Shown: positions 1 to 7,290 of the stretch, in pieces
Numbering within the stretch: the first letter of the stretch is position 1
Layout: each line of letters begins with the position of its first letter
NCBI RefSeq assembly: GCF_020829645.1
Contig: NZ_JAIVFS010000081.1
Location: forward strand, 1-37,833
Length of the DNA stretch: 37,833 bases
DNA from: Nostoc mirabile CHAB5784
GTDB lineage: Bacteria; Cyanobacteriota; Cyanobacteriia; Cyanobacteriales; Nostocaceae
Direction of reading: 5' to 3'
Notes under the pieces: generated by a model
Database searches by the model: none
Seen by the model: the letters and a program-made list of their open reading frames with translations, nothing else
What the model was told of the DNA's origin: nothing
Position numbers and translations under genes: made by a program

Positions 1-366
1 CCCACGTTGCTTCCTGGAATTAAGTTTTGAGGTTTTTGGACTCTATTTATAACTTTGAAGTATATGTTGTTCTAGTGCGGAGTGAAGCGTATCGTGTCCG
101 TTTGGTCAAAATATGGTTCAAATCACAGCGACGCTCGTTTCTCTCCCACCCTTTTTATGATTATCATTATTGTATTATTATCTGGAGCAGATATACTACA
201 GAATTGTTAAAGGTCGCGGATGCTTTGAGGCTGACAAGATAATATTTTTAATCTCTAATTCCATTTGATTTGCGTTCTCTCATATCGCTTTTAGTCTAAA
301 CTCCAGTTGGCTATCTCAGCTCATGTGATATTTCACTCAACTGTAGCGTTAACTATCCACTTCTAG
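1..366. other. Left-edge intergenic stretch, no supported gene
   Basis: No credible gene is visible. The only open frame (27-242, plus) starts without a recognisable ribosome binding site and its translation shows no domain. The stretch is AT-rich and ends at the repeat array that follows. Confidence 0.5.
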
Positions 367-678
367 TCAGAAGATATCAACATTCCTGCCTATGACGTTG
401 GAAAAAAGAGAGAGAGTACCGTACCTACTTCCAAACAAGCAAATGCTCTCGCTCAACAAGCAAATGCGATTGCTCAACAAGCAAATGCTGCCGCTCAACA
501 AGCAAATGCTGTCGCTCAACAAGCAAATGCTGTCGCTCAACAAGCAAATGCTGTCGCTCAACAAGCAAATGCTGTCGCTCAACAAGCAAATGCTGTCGCT
601 CAACAAGCAAATGCTGTCGCTCAACAAGCAAATGCTGCCGCTCAACAAGCAAATGCTGTCGCTCAACCTGACTTTTGA
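367..678 (+). pseudogene. Gene fragment ending in a QANAVAQ heptad tract
   Basis: The frame running through the 21-bp array as Gln-Gln-Ala-Asn-Ala-Val-Ala is open from the stop at 364-366 to the stop at 676-678. It reads SEDINIPAYDVGKKREST, then eleven heptads, then AQPDF and stop. No ATG, GTG or TTG with a ribosome binding site starts it, so it looks like the 3' remnant of a gene whose front is lost. The heptads, rich in Ala and Gln, would suit a helical or coiled-coil tail. The frame that starts with ATG at 392 reads the same array as Asn-Lys-Gln-Met-Leu-Ser-Leu, but ends inside the following insertion. I do not recognise the family. Because the repeat unit is a multiple of three, all frames tend to stay open, which weakens any coding claim. 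Confidence 0.35.
433..663. repeat. 21-bp tandem repeat, 11 copies
   Basis: Eleven consecutive 21-bp units run without insertions or deletions; the majority unit is CAACAAGCAAATGCTGTCGCT. Outer copies carry substitutions: CTC and GCGATT in the first two, GCC in copies 3 and 10. Copies 4 to 9 and 11 are identical in the variable codon, which suggests recent expansion from the middle. Unit length equals seven codons. The array stops 12 bp before the stop codon at 676-678. Confidence 0.95.
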
Positions 679-690
679 CGGGATGTGGAA

Positions 691-827
691 CAATACGCTT
701 GGGTTAAGGCTAAAAAATAAAACTGGTGTAGGTTGGGTTGAGGAACGAAACCCAACATTATCAAGGCTTTGTTGGGTAACACTAAAGTTCAACCCAACCT
801 ACGATTCTTCTTAACCCAAGCGTATTG
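691..827. mobile_element. MITE-like element, family A, copy 1
   Basis: A 137-bp element has perfect 17-bp terminal inverted repeats, CAATACGCTTGGGTTAA at 691-707 and its complement at 811-827. A perfect 10-bp direct repeat, GGATGTGGAA, flanks it at 681-690 and 828-837 and looks like a target duplication. Inside, GTAGGTTGGGTT at 729-740 pairs with AACCCAACCTAC at 791-802, so the whole element can fold into a long hairpin. It has no coding capacity. Related copies lie at 26102-26283 and, as one end only, at 27889-27905. A full-length transposase with these ends must act in trans; none is in the window. Confidence 0.85.
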
Positions 828-849
828 GGATGTGGAAAAGGGGATAGAC

Positions 850-865
850 TTTTGCAAGAGGTCTA
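850..865. repeat. Solo end of the family B element
   Basis: TTTTGCAAGAGGTCTA matches the right terminal repeat of the family B elements at 1649-1777 and 11087-11207, but no partner end is seen nearby. A second, degenerate solo end lies at 1831-1846 (TTATGCAAGAGTTCTA). Confidence 0.6.
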
Positions 866-959
866 ATTAACATATAGGAATCCGGTTTAATTGCTGAAAA
901 GGTTTTAAATTACAATTCTTCCTATAGCCTTTTTCATTTATTTGAACCACAATCTCCTG

Positions 960-989
960 TAGGGTAGCACAGCTAGCTGTGCTACCCTA
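960..989. terminator. 30-bp perfect palindrome after the MBL-like gene
   Basis: TAGGGTAGCACAGCT is followed directly by its exact reverse complement, giving 15-bp arms with no spacer. It lies 5 bp beyond the stop codon of the minus-strand gene at 994-1593, where a terminator or 3' stabilising hairpin would be expected. No strong T-run follows on the minus strand, so it may instead be a dispersed palindromic repeat. A related partial copy (GCTAGCACAGCTATGCTACC) is at 12283-12302. Confidence 0.6.
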
Positions 990-993
990 GCAT

Positions 994-1593
994 TTACAGT
1001 GTCGCGACAAGTTCCTTTAAGCGATCGCGTCCATCACGGAAGACAGGCCAACCATCCCCCACTAGCACTGCTTCTACGCGACTCAGTTCTGCTAACCTGC
1101 GAACAGAAGCAACAGCTTCCTCTCGATTCAGCAGCTTGTCATCTGGCAATATAGTTAAGCTACCTGCTTTGCGTGCCCTGACTAAATCCCCTGTAATCAA
1201 AGTCGTCTCTTCCAGTAACAGAGCCAATTCACCGGGAGTTTTCGAGCCTTGGAGTTCAATTACTTTTAACCCAGGTACGAACTCTTCACCATCAGACAGC
1301 CAGCGATCGCAAGGTATAGGGAAAGTATCTTTTTCTGCCACAGGGCCAGCTATTTTAGCATAGGTTTGATCGGCAATTTCTTTACTTGCCCTGACATGCT
1401 CGGAATTCGTCAGCACAATCCAAACTACACCACCGAGGGATTTGAGATGATTCCAATCATGGTTTGATAGGGCTACTGGGTCAATCAAGATGTTGCCATC
1501 TGGGCGAATCCAGGCAATCCCATTGAAATCAATATTTCTTGCCGGATTGAAATTAGACCAGCTATAGAGATCGGGACGGTGCAAAGATTTCAT
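994..1593 (-). CDS. MBL-fold hydrolase-like protein with degenerate metal site
   Basis: A 199-residue protein with a metallo-beta-lactamase-fold layout: a strand pattern with GNILIDP near residue 33, a central LTNSEHVRAS segment, ITGDLVRA around 134-141 and VGDGWPVF near 178. In active members the segment after the hydrophobic strand reads THxHxDH. Here it reads LTNSEHVRAS, so most first-shell metal ligands are missing and hydrolase activity is doubtful. Proteins of this kind in cyanobacteria are usually labelled MBL-fold metallohydrolases of unknown substrate. The gene stands alone, with a palindrome after its stop and a family B element upstream. The start ATG at 1593 gives a sensible N-terminus (MKSLHRPDLYSW). 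The function is unknown; the fold call is fairly secure. Confidence 0.75.
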   Translation of the reverse strand: MKSLHRPDLYSWSNFNPARNIDFNGIAWIRPDGNILIDPVALSNHDWNHLKSLGGVVWIVLTNSEHVRASKEIADQTYAKIAGPVAEKDTFPIPCDRWLSDGEEFVPGLKVIELQGSKTPGELALLLEETTLITGDLVRARKAGSLTILPDDKLLNREEAVASVRRLAELSRVEAVLVGDGWPVFRDGRDRLKELVATL

Positions 1594-1648
1594 GATGATT
1601 CTGGATCTGTACTTCAGTAATTGACTATTTATATCAATAATTAAGTAT

Positions 1649-1777
1649 ATAAGACCTCTTGCAAAAGTCCCTAATACACCCCACCCCTAACCCCTCCCCG
1701 CAAGCGGGGAGGGGAGCGTTTGCGTGAGCAAATGCGGGGTGGGGTTCTTTATTTTTGATTTATGCAAGAGGTCTTAT
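1649..1777. mobile_element. MITE-like element, family B, copy 1
   Basis: A 129-bp inverted-repeat element has 15-bp ends ATAAGACCTCTTGCA (1649-1663) and TGCAAGAGGTCTTAT (1763-1777). The ends can be read as AGACCTCTTGCA flanked by TA on both sides, which resembles the TA duplication of IS630/Tc1-type elements. The interior is a GC-rich hairpin built on CCCCTCCCCGC and its complement. It is non-coding and lies in the intergenic gap 1594-1978. A second copy is at 11087-11207. Confidence 0.75.
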
Positions 1778-1830
1778 TTTAATGTCCCAAAATTGAAACT
1801 AAAATAACCCTTAATTATACCACAAAATAT

Positions 1831-1846
1831 TTATGCAAGAGTTCTA
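1831..1846. repeat. Degenerate solo end of the family B element
   Basis: TTATGCAAGAGTTCTA resembles the right terminus of family B (TTATGCAAGAGGTCTT in copy 1), 54 bp beyond copy 1 and without a partner. It may mark a decayed neighbouring insertion in the aminotransferase upstream region. Confidence 0.4.
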
Positions 1847-1978
1847 TAGATTATAAGGTTGCATTCCCTCTGAATCTGGAATTTGAGTATACTACGATAA
1901 ATTAATCGATATTATGGATTTCATCTGGTTTACAAAAATTCCCGCATAACTGCAATAAAGATCAACGGAGGTATAGGG

Positions 1979-3169
1979 GTGAGTAAGATTGTGCGCCAAA
2001 AAATATCAGCGAAGGCAGAACAGTTTACAGAGTCGGTGATTCGAGAAATGACGCGGGTTGCACTGCAACACGGTGCGGTGAATTTAGCGCAGGGGTTCCC
2101 TGATTTTTCGTGTCCCTTGGAGTTGAAACAGGCAGCAAATGATGCAATAGAGGCAGATGTCAACCAGTATGCCATTACTTGGGGCGATCGCTTATTTCGT
2201 CATGCGATCGCCAATAAAGTCCACTGGTATCTCGGCTTAGATATCAATCCCGAAACCCAAATCACCGTTACTTGCGGTTCTACAGAAGCAATGGCATCTG
2301 TAATGTTAGCGACAGTTGATCCCGGTGACGAAGTAATTGTATTTGAGCCATATTACGAAAACTACGGCCCCGATGCGATTTTAGCTGGTGCTATACCCCG
2401 GTACGTGACACTGCATCCCCCCCATTGGACATTTGATGAAGCACAGTTGCGTCAAGCTTTCAATGCCAATACCAAAGCTATTATTATCAACACACCCCAC
2501 AACCCCACAGGTAAAGTCTTTACCCGTGAAGAACTCACCCTAATTGCTGAACTTTGTCAAAAATGGGATGTGTTAGCGTTCACAGACGAAATCTATGAAC
2601 ATATTCTCTATGACGGTACTCAACATATTGCCCTAGCTACCCTTCCCGGCATGGAAGAACGCACCGTTACTATTAACGGTTTATCCAAAACTTATAGCGT
2701 TACCGGATGGCGAGTCGGCTACATTCTGGCAAACCCCGAATTGACAGGAGCCATTCGCAAAGTCCATGATTTTCTCACCGTTGGCGCTCCTGCACCATTG
2801 CAACGAGCTGGAGTTGCTGCCATGCAACTGCCACCATCCTATTATGAAGAACTAGCCAAACTTTATCACCAGAAACGAGACAGCATTTTACAGATTCTAG
2901 ATCAAGTTGGCATTCCCTATTTCGTTCCCAAAGGAGCCTATTACGTTCTTGCAGATATTTCCAAATTCGGCTACAAAACTGATGTTGAATTCACTTACCA
3001 TCTAATTAAAGATATTGGTGTTGCCGTAGTTCCCGGTTCCAGCTTTTTCAGCCAACCAGAAAAAGGACATTCATTGATCAGATTTTGCTTTAGCAAAAGA
3101 CCTGAGACATTACAAACAGCGAGCGATCGCTTACTCAAACTCCAATCAAATCTACAACCCACATCCTAA
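1979..3169 (+). CDS. PLP-dependent class I aminotransferase
   Basis: A 396-residue fold-type I aminotransferase of the aspartate/methionine/kynurenine aminotransferase group, using pyridoxal phosphate to move an amino group between an amino acid and a 2-oxo acid in the cytosol. Visible marks are NLAQGFPDFSCP near residue 36, TCGSTEAMASV (cofactor phosphate loop), NTPHNPTGKVFTREE, FTDEIYEHI with the PLP-contacting Asp and Tyr, and NGLSKTYSVTGWRVGY, whose Lys forms the Schiff base. The C-terminal SLIRFCF holds the carboxylate-binding Arg. Length is normal. The start is GTG at 1979, preceded by GGAGG at 1967-1971; no better ATG lies upstream. Substrate choice cannot be read here; a methionine or kynurenine type is as likely as aspartate. 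The gene stands alone between two long intergenic gaps. Confidence 0.9.
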   Translation: MSKIVRQKISAKAEQFTESVIREMTRVALQHGAVNLAQGFPDFSCPLELKQAANDAIEADVNQYAITWGDRLFRHAIANKVHWYLGLDINPETQITVTCGSTEAMASVMLATVDPGDEVIVFEPYYENYGPDAILAGAIPRYVTLHPPHWTFDEAQLRQAFNANTKAIIINTPHNPTGKVFTREELTLIAELCQKWDVLAFTDEIYEHILYDGTQHIALATLPGMEERTVTINGLSKTYSVTGWRVGYILANPELTGAIRKVHDFLTVGAPAPLQRAGVAAMQLPPSYYEELAKLYHQKRDSILQILDQVGIPYFVPKGAYYVLADISKFGYKTDVEFTYHLIKDIGVAVVPGSSFFSQPEKGHSLIRFCFSKRPETLQTASDRLLKLQSNLQPTS

Positions 3170-3799
3170 CTTCATTTCTTCTCTTCTCTTACTTCTTCGC
3201 GCCCTACCCTGCGGGAAGCCGCTCCGCGTCTATGCGTCCTTCTCCCAAGGGGAGACGCTAACGCGAATGCGGTTCGTTTAAACATCCTATGATCCAATAC
3301 GAAAGACCGATTTTCATTTGGCGTTGTAAACTTGATTTATCGCCTTACTTTCACAGATAGCTTTCTTTCCGGTAGGGATTTAAAGCCAACCAGAAACAGA
3401 ATTACGAATTACGAATTTTTAAGGGTGTCTATCTTCAAGTTAATAAAAGTTAATAATTTCTGGGTTAATATAAGTTTATAAATGAATGCTTTATTTAGGC
3501 GTTTGTAAAAAAAAATAACATTATTTTGCTCCAAATTTAACTCTAACTTTTAATTTCTGATGGAAAGTTAACTTGCTCAATAAAACCCCACTTTGAAACA
3601 GGAGTTTATAAGCCTTAATGTGTAGTAATCCCCAGATAAACAACACTAAACTAGTGTAGAATTAGTTCAAGTTTCCGGTAATTATATTGGGATACTATGC
3701 TTATAAATTATGAATTAAAAATCCCATTGACTCTTTAAAAGGATAGGACTAATGTTATGAGTAGTCCTTCCAAAGACACTCTATTATGCATCAATAAAT
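3170..3799. other. Long intergenic region with a dispersed palindromic repeat
   Basis: No gene is seen. Positions 3197-3275 hold GC-rich dispersed-repeat sequence (segments such as GCGGGAAGCCGCTCCGCG and GGGAGACGCTAACGCG) of the type scattered through Nostoc-like genomes. The remainder is AT-rich and presumably contains the promoter of the copper-binding protein gene at 3815. Confidence 0.5.
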
Positions 3800-3814
3800 A
3801 AGGAGGTATTTCCG

Positions 3815-4183
3815 ATGATGATGATGACTGAAACCATGACTCCAGAAATGCAAACTTGCATGGATGTTTGTATGGACTGTCACAAAATGTGCATGGAAAC
3901 CATGACTCATTGCATGAGCAAAGGTGGTCAGCAGATGGACAAGAGCATGATGAGCATGATGAGCATGATGCGCGATTGCTCTGAAATGTGCATGATGTGC
4001 ATGAATATGATGATGAGTGGTTCTGAGTTCATGGAACGCACTTGTATGCTGTGTGCTGAAATGTGCGATCGCACTGCAATGGCTTGTGAAATGATGAGTG
4101 ATGATCCCAAAATGATGGAATGTGCTACTGCTTGCCGTAAGTGTACAGAGTCTTGCAGAAGTATGCACATGATGCCCGCATAA
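3815..4183 (+). CDS. Met/Cys-rich four-helix copper-binding protein
   Basis: A 122-residue protein of the DUF326 / Csp-like four-helix bundle family, which binds many Cu(I) ions through cysteines that line the bundle. I count 16 Cys and about 37 Met, roughly 30% Met. Cys spacing is helical: CMDVCMDCHKMC near residues 15-25, CSEMCMMC near 54-61, CMLCAEMC near 76-83 and CATACRKCTESC near the C-terminus. A short internal repeat, Ser-Met-Met three times, lies near residues 44-52. There is no signal peptide, so a cytosolic copper store or buffer is likely. The ATG at 3815 is preceded by AAGGAGG at 3800-3806; the first four codons are all ATG, so the exact start among them is uncertain. No copper exporter or regulator adjoins it. 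A hairpin terminator follows. Confidence 0.85.
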   Translation: MMMMTETMTPEMQTCMDVCMDCHKMCMETMTHCMSKGGQQMDKSMMSMMSMMRDCSEMCMMCMNMMMSGSEFMERTCMLCAEMCDRTAMACEMMSDDPKMMECATACRKCTESCRSMHMMPA

Positions 4184-4223
4184 TTCCACGACAATCTAGC
4201 AGAAGTTTCTCTGCAACCTAATA

Positions 4224-4260
4224 TTCAAGCGCTCAGACTCTTTGGGTCTGGGCGCTTGAA
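4224..4260. terminator. Bidirectional hairpin terminator
   Basis: TTCAAGCGCTCAGAC at 4224-4238 pairs with GTCTGGGCGCTTGAA at 4246-4260, a 15-bp stem with one G-T wobble and a 7-nt loop. It sits in the 95-bp gap between the convergent copper-binding gene and hsdR, so it probably ends transcription from both sides, although T-runs are weak. Confidence 0.75.
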
Positions 4261-4278
4261 GTAATTTAATCATTTTTG

Positions 4279-7200
4279 TTAGCTGAATTGTGTCAACCTT
4301 GTATACACTTTCCTCAGCATCCACTCTTTGACTACTTCACCAAAATCTTTGAAATCTATGATTTTGGTAAAAATATCTTGATTTAAATCCATTCGCTCAA
4401 TCAGCTTTGTCAGAAATACATCCTCAAAGCCATATTTAAAGTTCTGAATTGAGTTACTTTTGGCTTGTTGTGATAATGTCTTATCCTGAACTAGTGCTTC
4501 TTCAATTTGGCTGAAAAAATATTTGTCTGCTTCAGTAAAATCAGTTCTAAATCTTTTGTTGAGAATATCGATAATCTCTGAAAGTTTAGCCTGTTCTTCT
4601 TTATCTCTTGGTATGCCAGCTTCAGTTATAGGTTGTAGAGATAACTCTGTATTTTTTTCTAAGACTATCTGACCTTCTCGAATTTTTTGTAGTCGATAAT
4701 ATTCTAGTGCAACTTCGTCAATAAGTTTAAAAGCTTCGCTTTGGCTAAGTTTTGGTAATTTGGTTTGCAAAAGACGAGCAAAAGCATAAAATTTTTCTAG
4801 TTCTCCATCTGCAAATGGCATAATCTGTGCCAAGAATGCATATAATCTGATAAAAGCGGTTAGACTATTTTTAAACTCATCTTGCTGTTCTTCACTTAAA
4901 CCTTTAAAACGGTCTACAGCAGGATCAATAAAGGAATGCAGTCTACTTTGATCTTGATTATTTACCTTTTCCTGAGACTTAAAAAATATCTTGGCAAAAG
5001 CATCTACCTCACTAGGCCAGATAATCTGGTAGCTATCTAACCTATTTTTTAAATCATACAGTCTGTTAGGATCTGTTGTTGCTATTAGTGTTGTTTGTTC
5101 GTAATAAGGCTGGAAAGCATCAATAATTTCCTGCTCATCATTAGCAAAATCTAAAACAAAAGTGTCTTCCTTGCCGGGACAAGTGCGATTCAAGCGAGAG
5201 AGGGTTTGTACAGCTTTGACACCAGAAAGTTTTTTATCTACATACATGGTGTGCAATAATGGCTGATCGAAACCAGTTTGATACTTATCTGCTACAATCA
5301 GGAGTTGATATTCAACCGTTTCAAATTTTTCGGGTAATTCTTTTTCACCAAAGCCGTTGATATCAGATTCAGTATACTCGATGTAAGTTTCTCTATCGGT
5401 AAAAGCAGTAAAGGCTACTAATGCTTTGATGTCTGCATAACCTTGTTTCTGTAAATAGTTGTCGAATTCTTCTTTATAGCGGATTACATGGGATCGAGAA
5501 GCTGTAACCACCATTGCTTTAGCTTTACCGCCAATTTTATGCATCACACATTGGCGAAAATGCTCGATAATAACTTGAGTTTTTTGGGCTAGGTTGTGTG
5601 GATGGAGTGATAAAAATTTAGCGATCGCTCGACTCGTTTTCTTTTTAGAAATGTTAGGATCATCTGCGATCGCCTTACTGATTTTGAAGAAAGTTCTGTA
5701 GGTTGTATAATTTTGCAACACATCCATAATAAAACCTTCTTCAATTGCCTGCCGCATGGAATAAAGATGAAAGGGTTCTGTTTGCCCTTGGGCGTTCATC
5801 TGGCCAAAGTCTTCTAAGGTTTTTGGCTTGGGTGTGGCTGTGAAGGCAAAAAAGCTCAAATTTGGTTGTTTACCACGGGCACGCATCGACTTGCGGATGT
5901 TATCTTCAATATCATCTTCCTCGTCAACCATGCTTTCTTGCTTGGCTGAAAGACTTAAATCGTTGATAGAAAGCACTTCTTTCATTTTCTTGGACGCTTC
6001 GCCACTTTGAGAACTGTGGGCTTCGTCCACAATTAGGGCGTAATTACGTTTAGGCAGTTCGCCAATCTTGTTTTTTTCTAAGATTTCTCGAATCTTATCT
6101 AAGACAAAAGGAAATTTCTGTAAGGTAGTAATAATGATGTTAGTGCCAGAAACCAACGCTTCAGCTAGTTGTGCAGAGTTTTTATCAATTTTTTGCACTA
6201 CTCCTTGCTTATGCTCAAACTGGTAAATCGTATTTTGAAGTTGCTGGTCTAATACTTTTCTATCAGTGATAACGATAACTAAATCGAAAACTCGTTGATC
6301 TTGATCATTATATAAGCTAGCAAGTTGATATGCTAACCAGGCAATAGAATTACTTTTGCCACTACCAGCAGAATGCTGAATTAGGTAATTTTGTCCTGTC
6401 CCCTTAACTTTGGCATCTGCGGTTAGCTTGCGAACTACATCTAATTGGTGAAACCGAGGAAAGATGAGGCTTTCTTTTTTAGCAGATTTGTGGTTTAGTT
6501 TAATGTTTTCTTGCTCTAGGTGCAAAAAACGACATATAATATCCAACCAACTGTCTTTTGCCCAGATATCATCCCAAAGGTAAGCGGTTTTGTAACCCTT
6601 TGGGTTGGGTGGGTTGCCTGCACCTTTGTTATAGCCTTTGTTGAAGGGTAGAAAACGGGTGTTACTGCCATCAATGCGCGTAGTCATCCAGATTTCATCG
6701 GGGTCTACGGCAAAATGCACCAAACAACGCCGCTTGAATTGAAATAACAAATCTCGGTTATCCCGGTCTTGAATATACTGGTGCTTGGCTTTTTCTACAT
6801 TTTGTCCAGTGAACTGGTTTTTTAGTTCTACTGTGGCGACTGGTAAGCCATTAATACTCAGCAGCAAATCTACGGAGTTTTCATGATTAGCACTGTAATG
6901 CACCTGACGAGTCACAGTCAGGATGTTTTGCTCGTAAAGTGCTAAAGTATCGGGATTGAGACTGCTGGCAGGTTTGAAGAATGCCAATTTGAAGCGTACA
7001 CCGTAGTCAATGATGCCATAGCGCAGCACGTCTAACATCCCGCGATTTTCCAATTCTTGGCACAGCCGTTGGATGAACTTAGATTCAACTTCAGCACCAT
7101 GAATGTCTATCAGCTTTTGCCATGCTTCTAGCTGAGAAGTCTGAATAAACCGTAGCAGGATGACTTTATCAAGCGCTAATTCTTGAATAAAGTTGCTAGC

Positions 7201-7290
7201 ATTGCCTTCTTCATAGCCACCATTACTCACTAAAGCGTGAACAATTGCATTTTCAAAAGCTTTTTCAGTTGTCTGAACAGTTGCAATCAT
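4279..7290 (-). CDS. hsdR: Type I restriction enzyme, HsdR subunit
   Basis: A 1003-residue HsdR, the motor and nuclease subunit of a type I restriction-modification complex, which translocates and cuts unmethylated DNA in an ATP-dependent way. The N-terminal nuclease core shows D141, E155 and K157 (VDLLLS, then VELKN), a PD-(D/E)xK arrangement. Walker A is SAGSGKS at about 307-313, followed by VDEAH near 421-425, FTATPKP (motif III), YQTGFDQP and VQTLSRLNRT (motif VI). All core motifs look intact and the length is full. Its ATG overlaps the hsdM stop by ATGA (7287-7290), so the two are translationally coupled. No specificity gene is visible on either side. The system has the look of a mobile defence locus, but codon use gives no clear sign of recent arrival. 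Confidence 0.93.
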   Translation of the reverse strand: MIATVQTTEKAFENAIVHALVSNGGYEEGNASNFIQELALDKVILLRFIQTSQLEAWQKLIDIHGAEVESKFIQRLCQELENRGMLDVLRYGIIDYGVRFKLAFFKPASSLNPDTLALYEQNILTVTRQVHYSANHENSVDLLLSINGLPVATVELKNQFTGQNVEKAKHQYIQDRDNRDLLFQFKRRCLVHFAVDPDEIWMTTRIDGSNTRFLPFNKGYNKGAGNPPNPKGYKTAYLWDDIWAKDSWLDIICRFLHLEQENIKLNHKSAKKESLIFPRFHQLDVVRKLTADAKVKGTGQNYLIQHSAGSGKSNSIAWLAYQLASLYNDQDQRVFDLVIVITDRKVLDQQLQNTIYQFEHKQGVVQKIDKNSAQLAEALVSGTNIIITTLQKFPFVLDKIREILEKNKIGELPKRNYALIVDEAHSSQSGEASKKMKEVLSINDLSLSAKQESMVDEEDDIEDNIRKSMRARGKQPNLSFFAFTATPKPKTLEDFGQMNAQGQTEPFHLYSMRQAIEEGFIMDVLQNYTTYRTFFKISKAIADDPNISKKKTSRAIAKFLSLHPHNLAQKTQVIIEHFRQCVMHKIGGKAKAMVVTASRSHVIRYKEEFDNYLQKQGYADIKALVAFTAFTDRETYIEYTESDINGFGEKELPEKFETVEYQLLIVADKYQTGFDQPLLHTMYVDKKLSGVKAVQTLSRLNRTCPGKEDTFVLDFANDEQEIIDAFQPYYEQTTLIATTDPNRLYDLKNRLDSYQIIWPSEVDAFAKIFFKSQEKVNNQDQSRLHSFIDPAVDRFKGLSEEQQDEFKNSLTAFIRLYAFLAQIMPFADGELEKFYAFARLLQTKLPKLSQSEAFKLIDEVALEYYRLQKIREGQIVLEKNTELSLQPITEAGIPRDKEEQAKLSEIIDILNKRFRTDFTEADKYFFSQIEEALVQDKTLSQQAKSNSIQNFKYGFEDVFLTKLIERMDLNQDIFTKIIDFKDFGEVVKEWMLRKVYTRLTQFS

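Noticed and set aside
110..140. tRNA T-arm-like GGTTCAAATC
   Set aside because: No acceptor stem, anticodon arm or CCA-proximal pairing can be built around it.
27..242. 71-codon plus-strand ORF at the left edge
   Set aside because: No ribosome binding site, no domain-like sequence, and composition like the AT-rich intergenic DNA around it.
367..814. Long ORFs in several frames over the 21-bp array, including 392-814 plus and 367-792 minus
   Set aside because: A repeat with a unit of 21 bp keeps every stop-free frame open. These frames end in or run through the family A insertion, so their length is not evidence of coding.
3791..4189. His-rich minus-strand ORF opposite the copper-binding gene
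   Set aside because: ATG codons read on the other strand give CAT (His). The His-rich frame is a shadow of the Met-rich gene and has no ribosome binding site.
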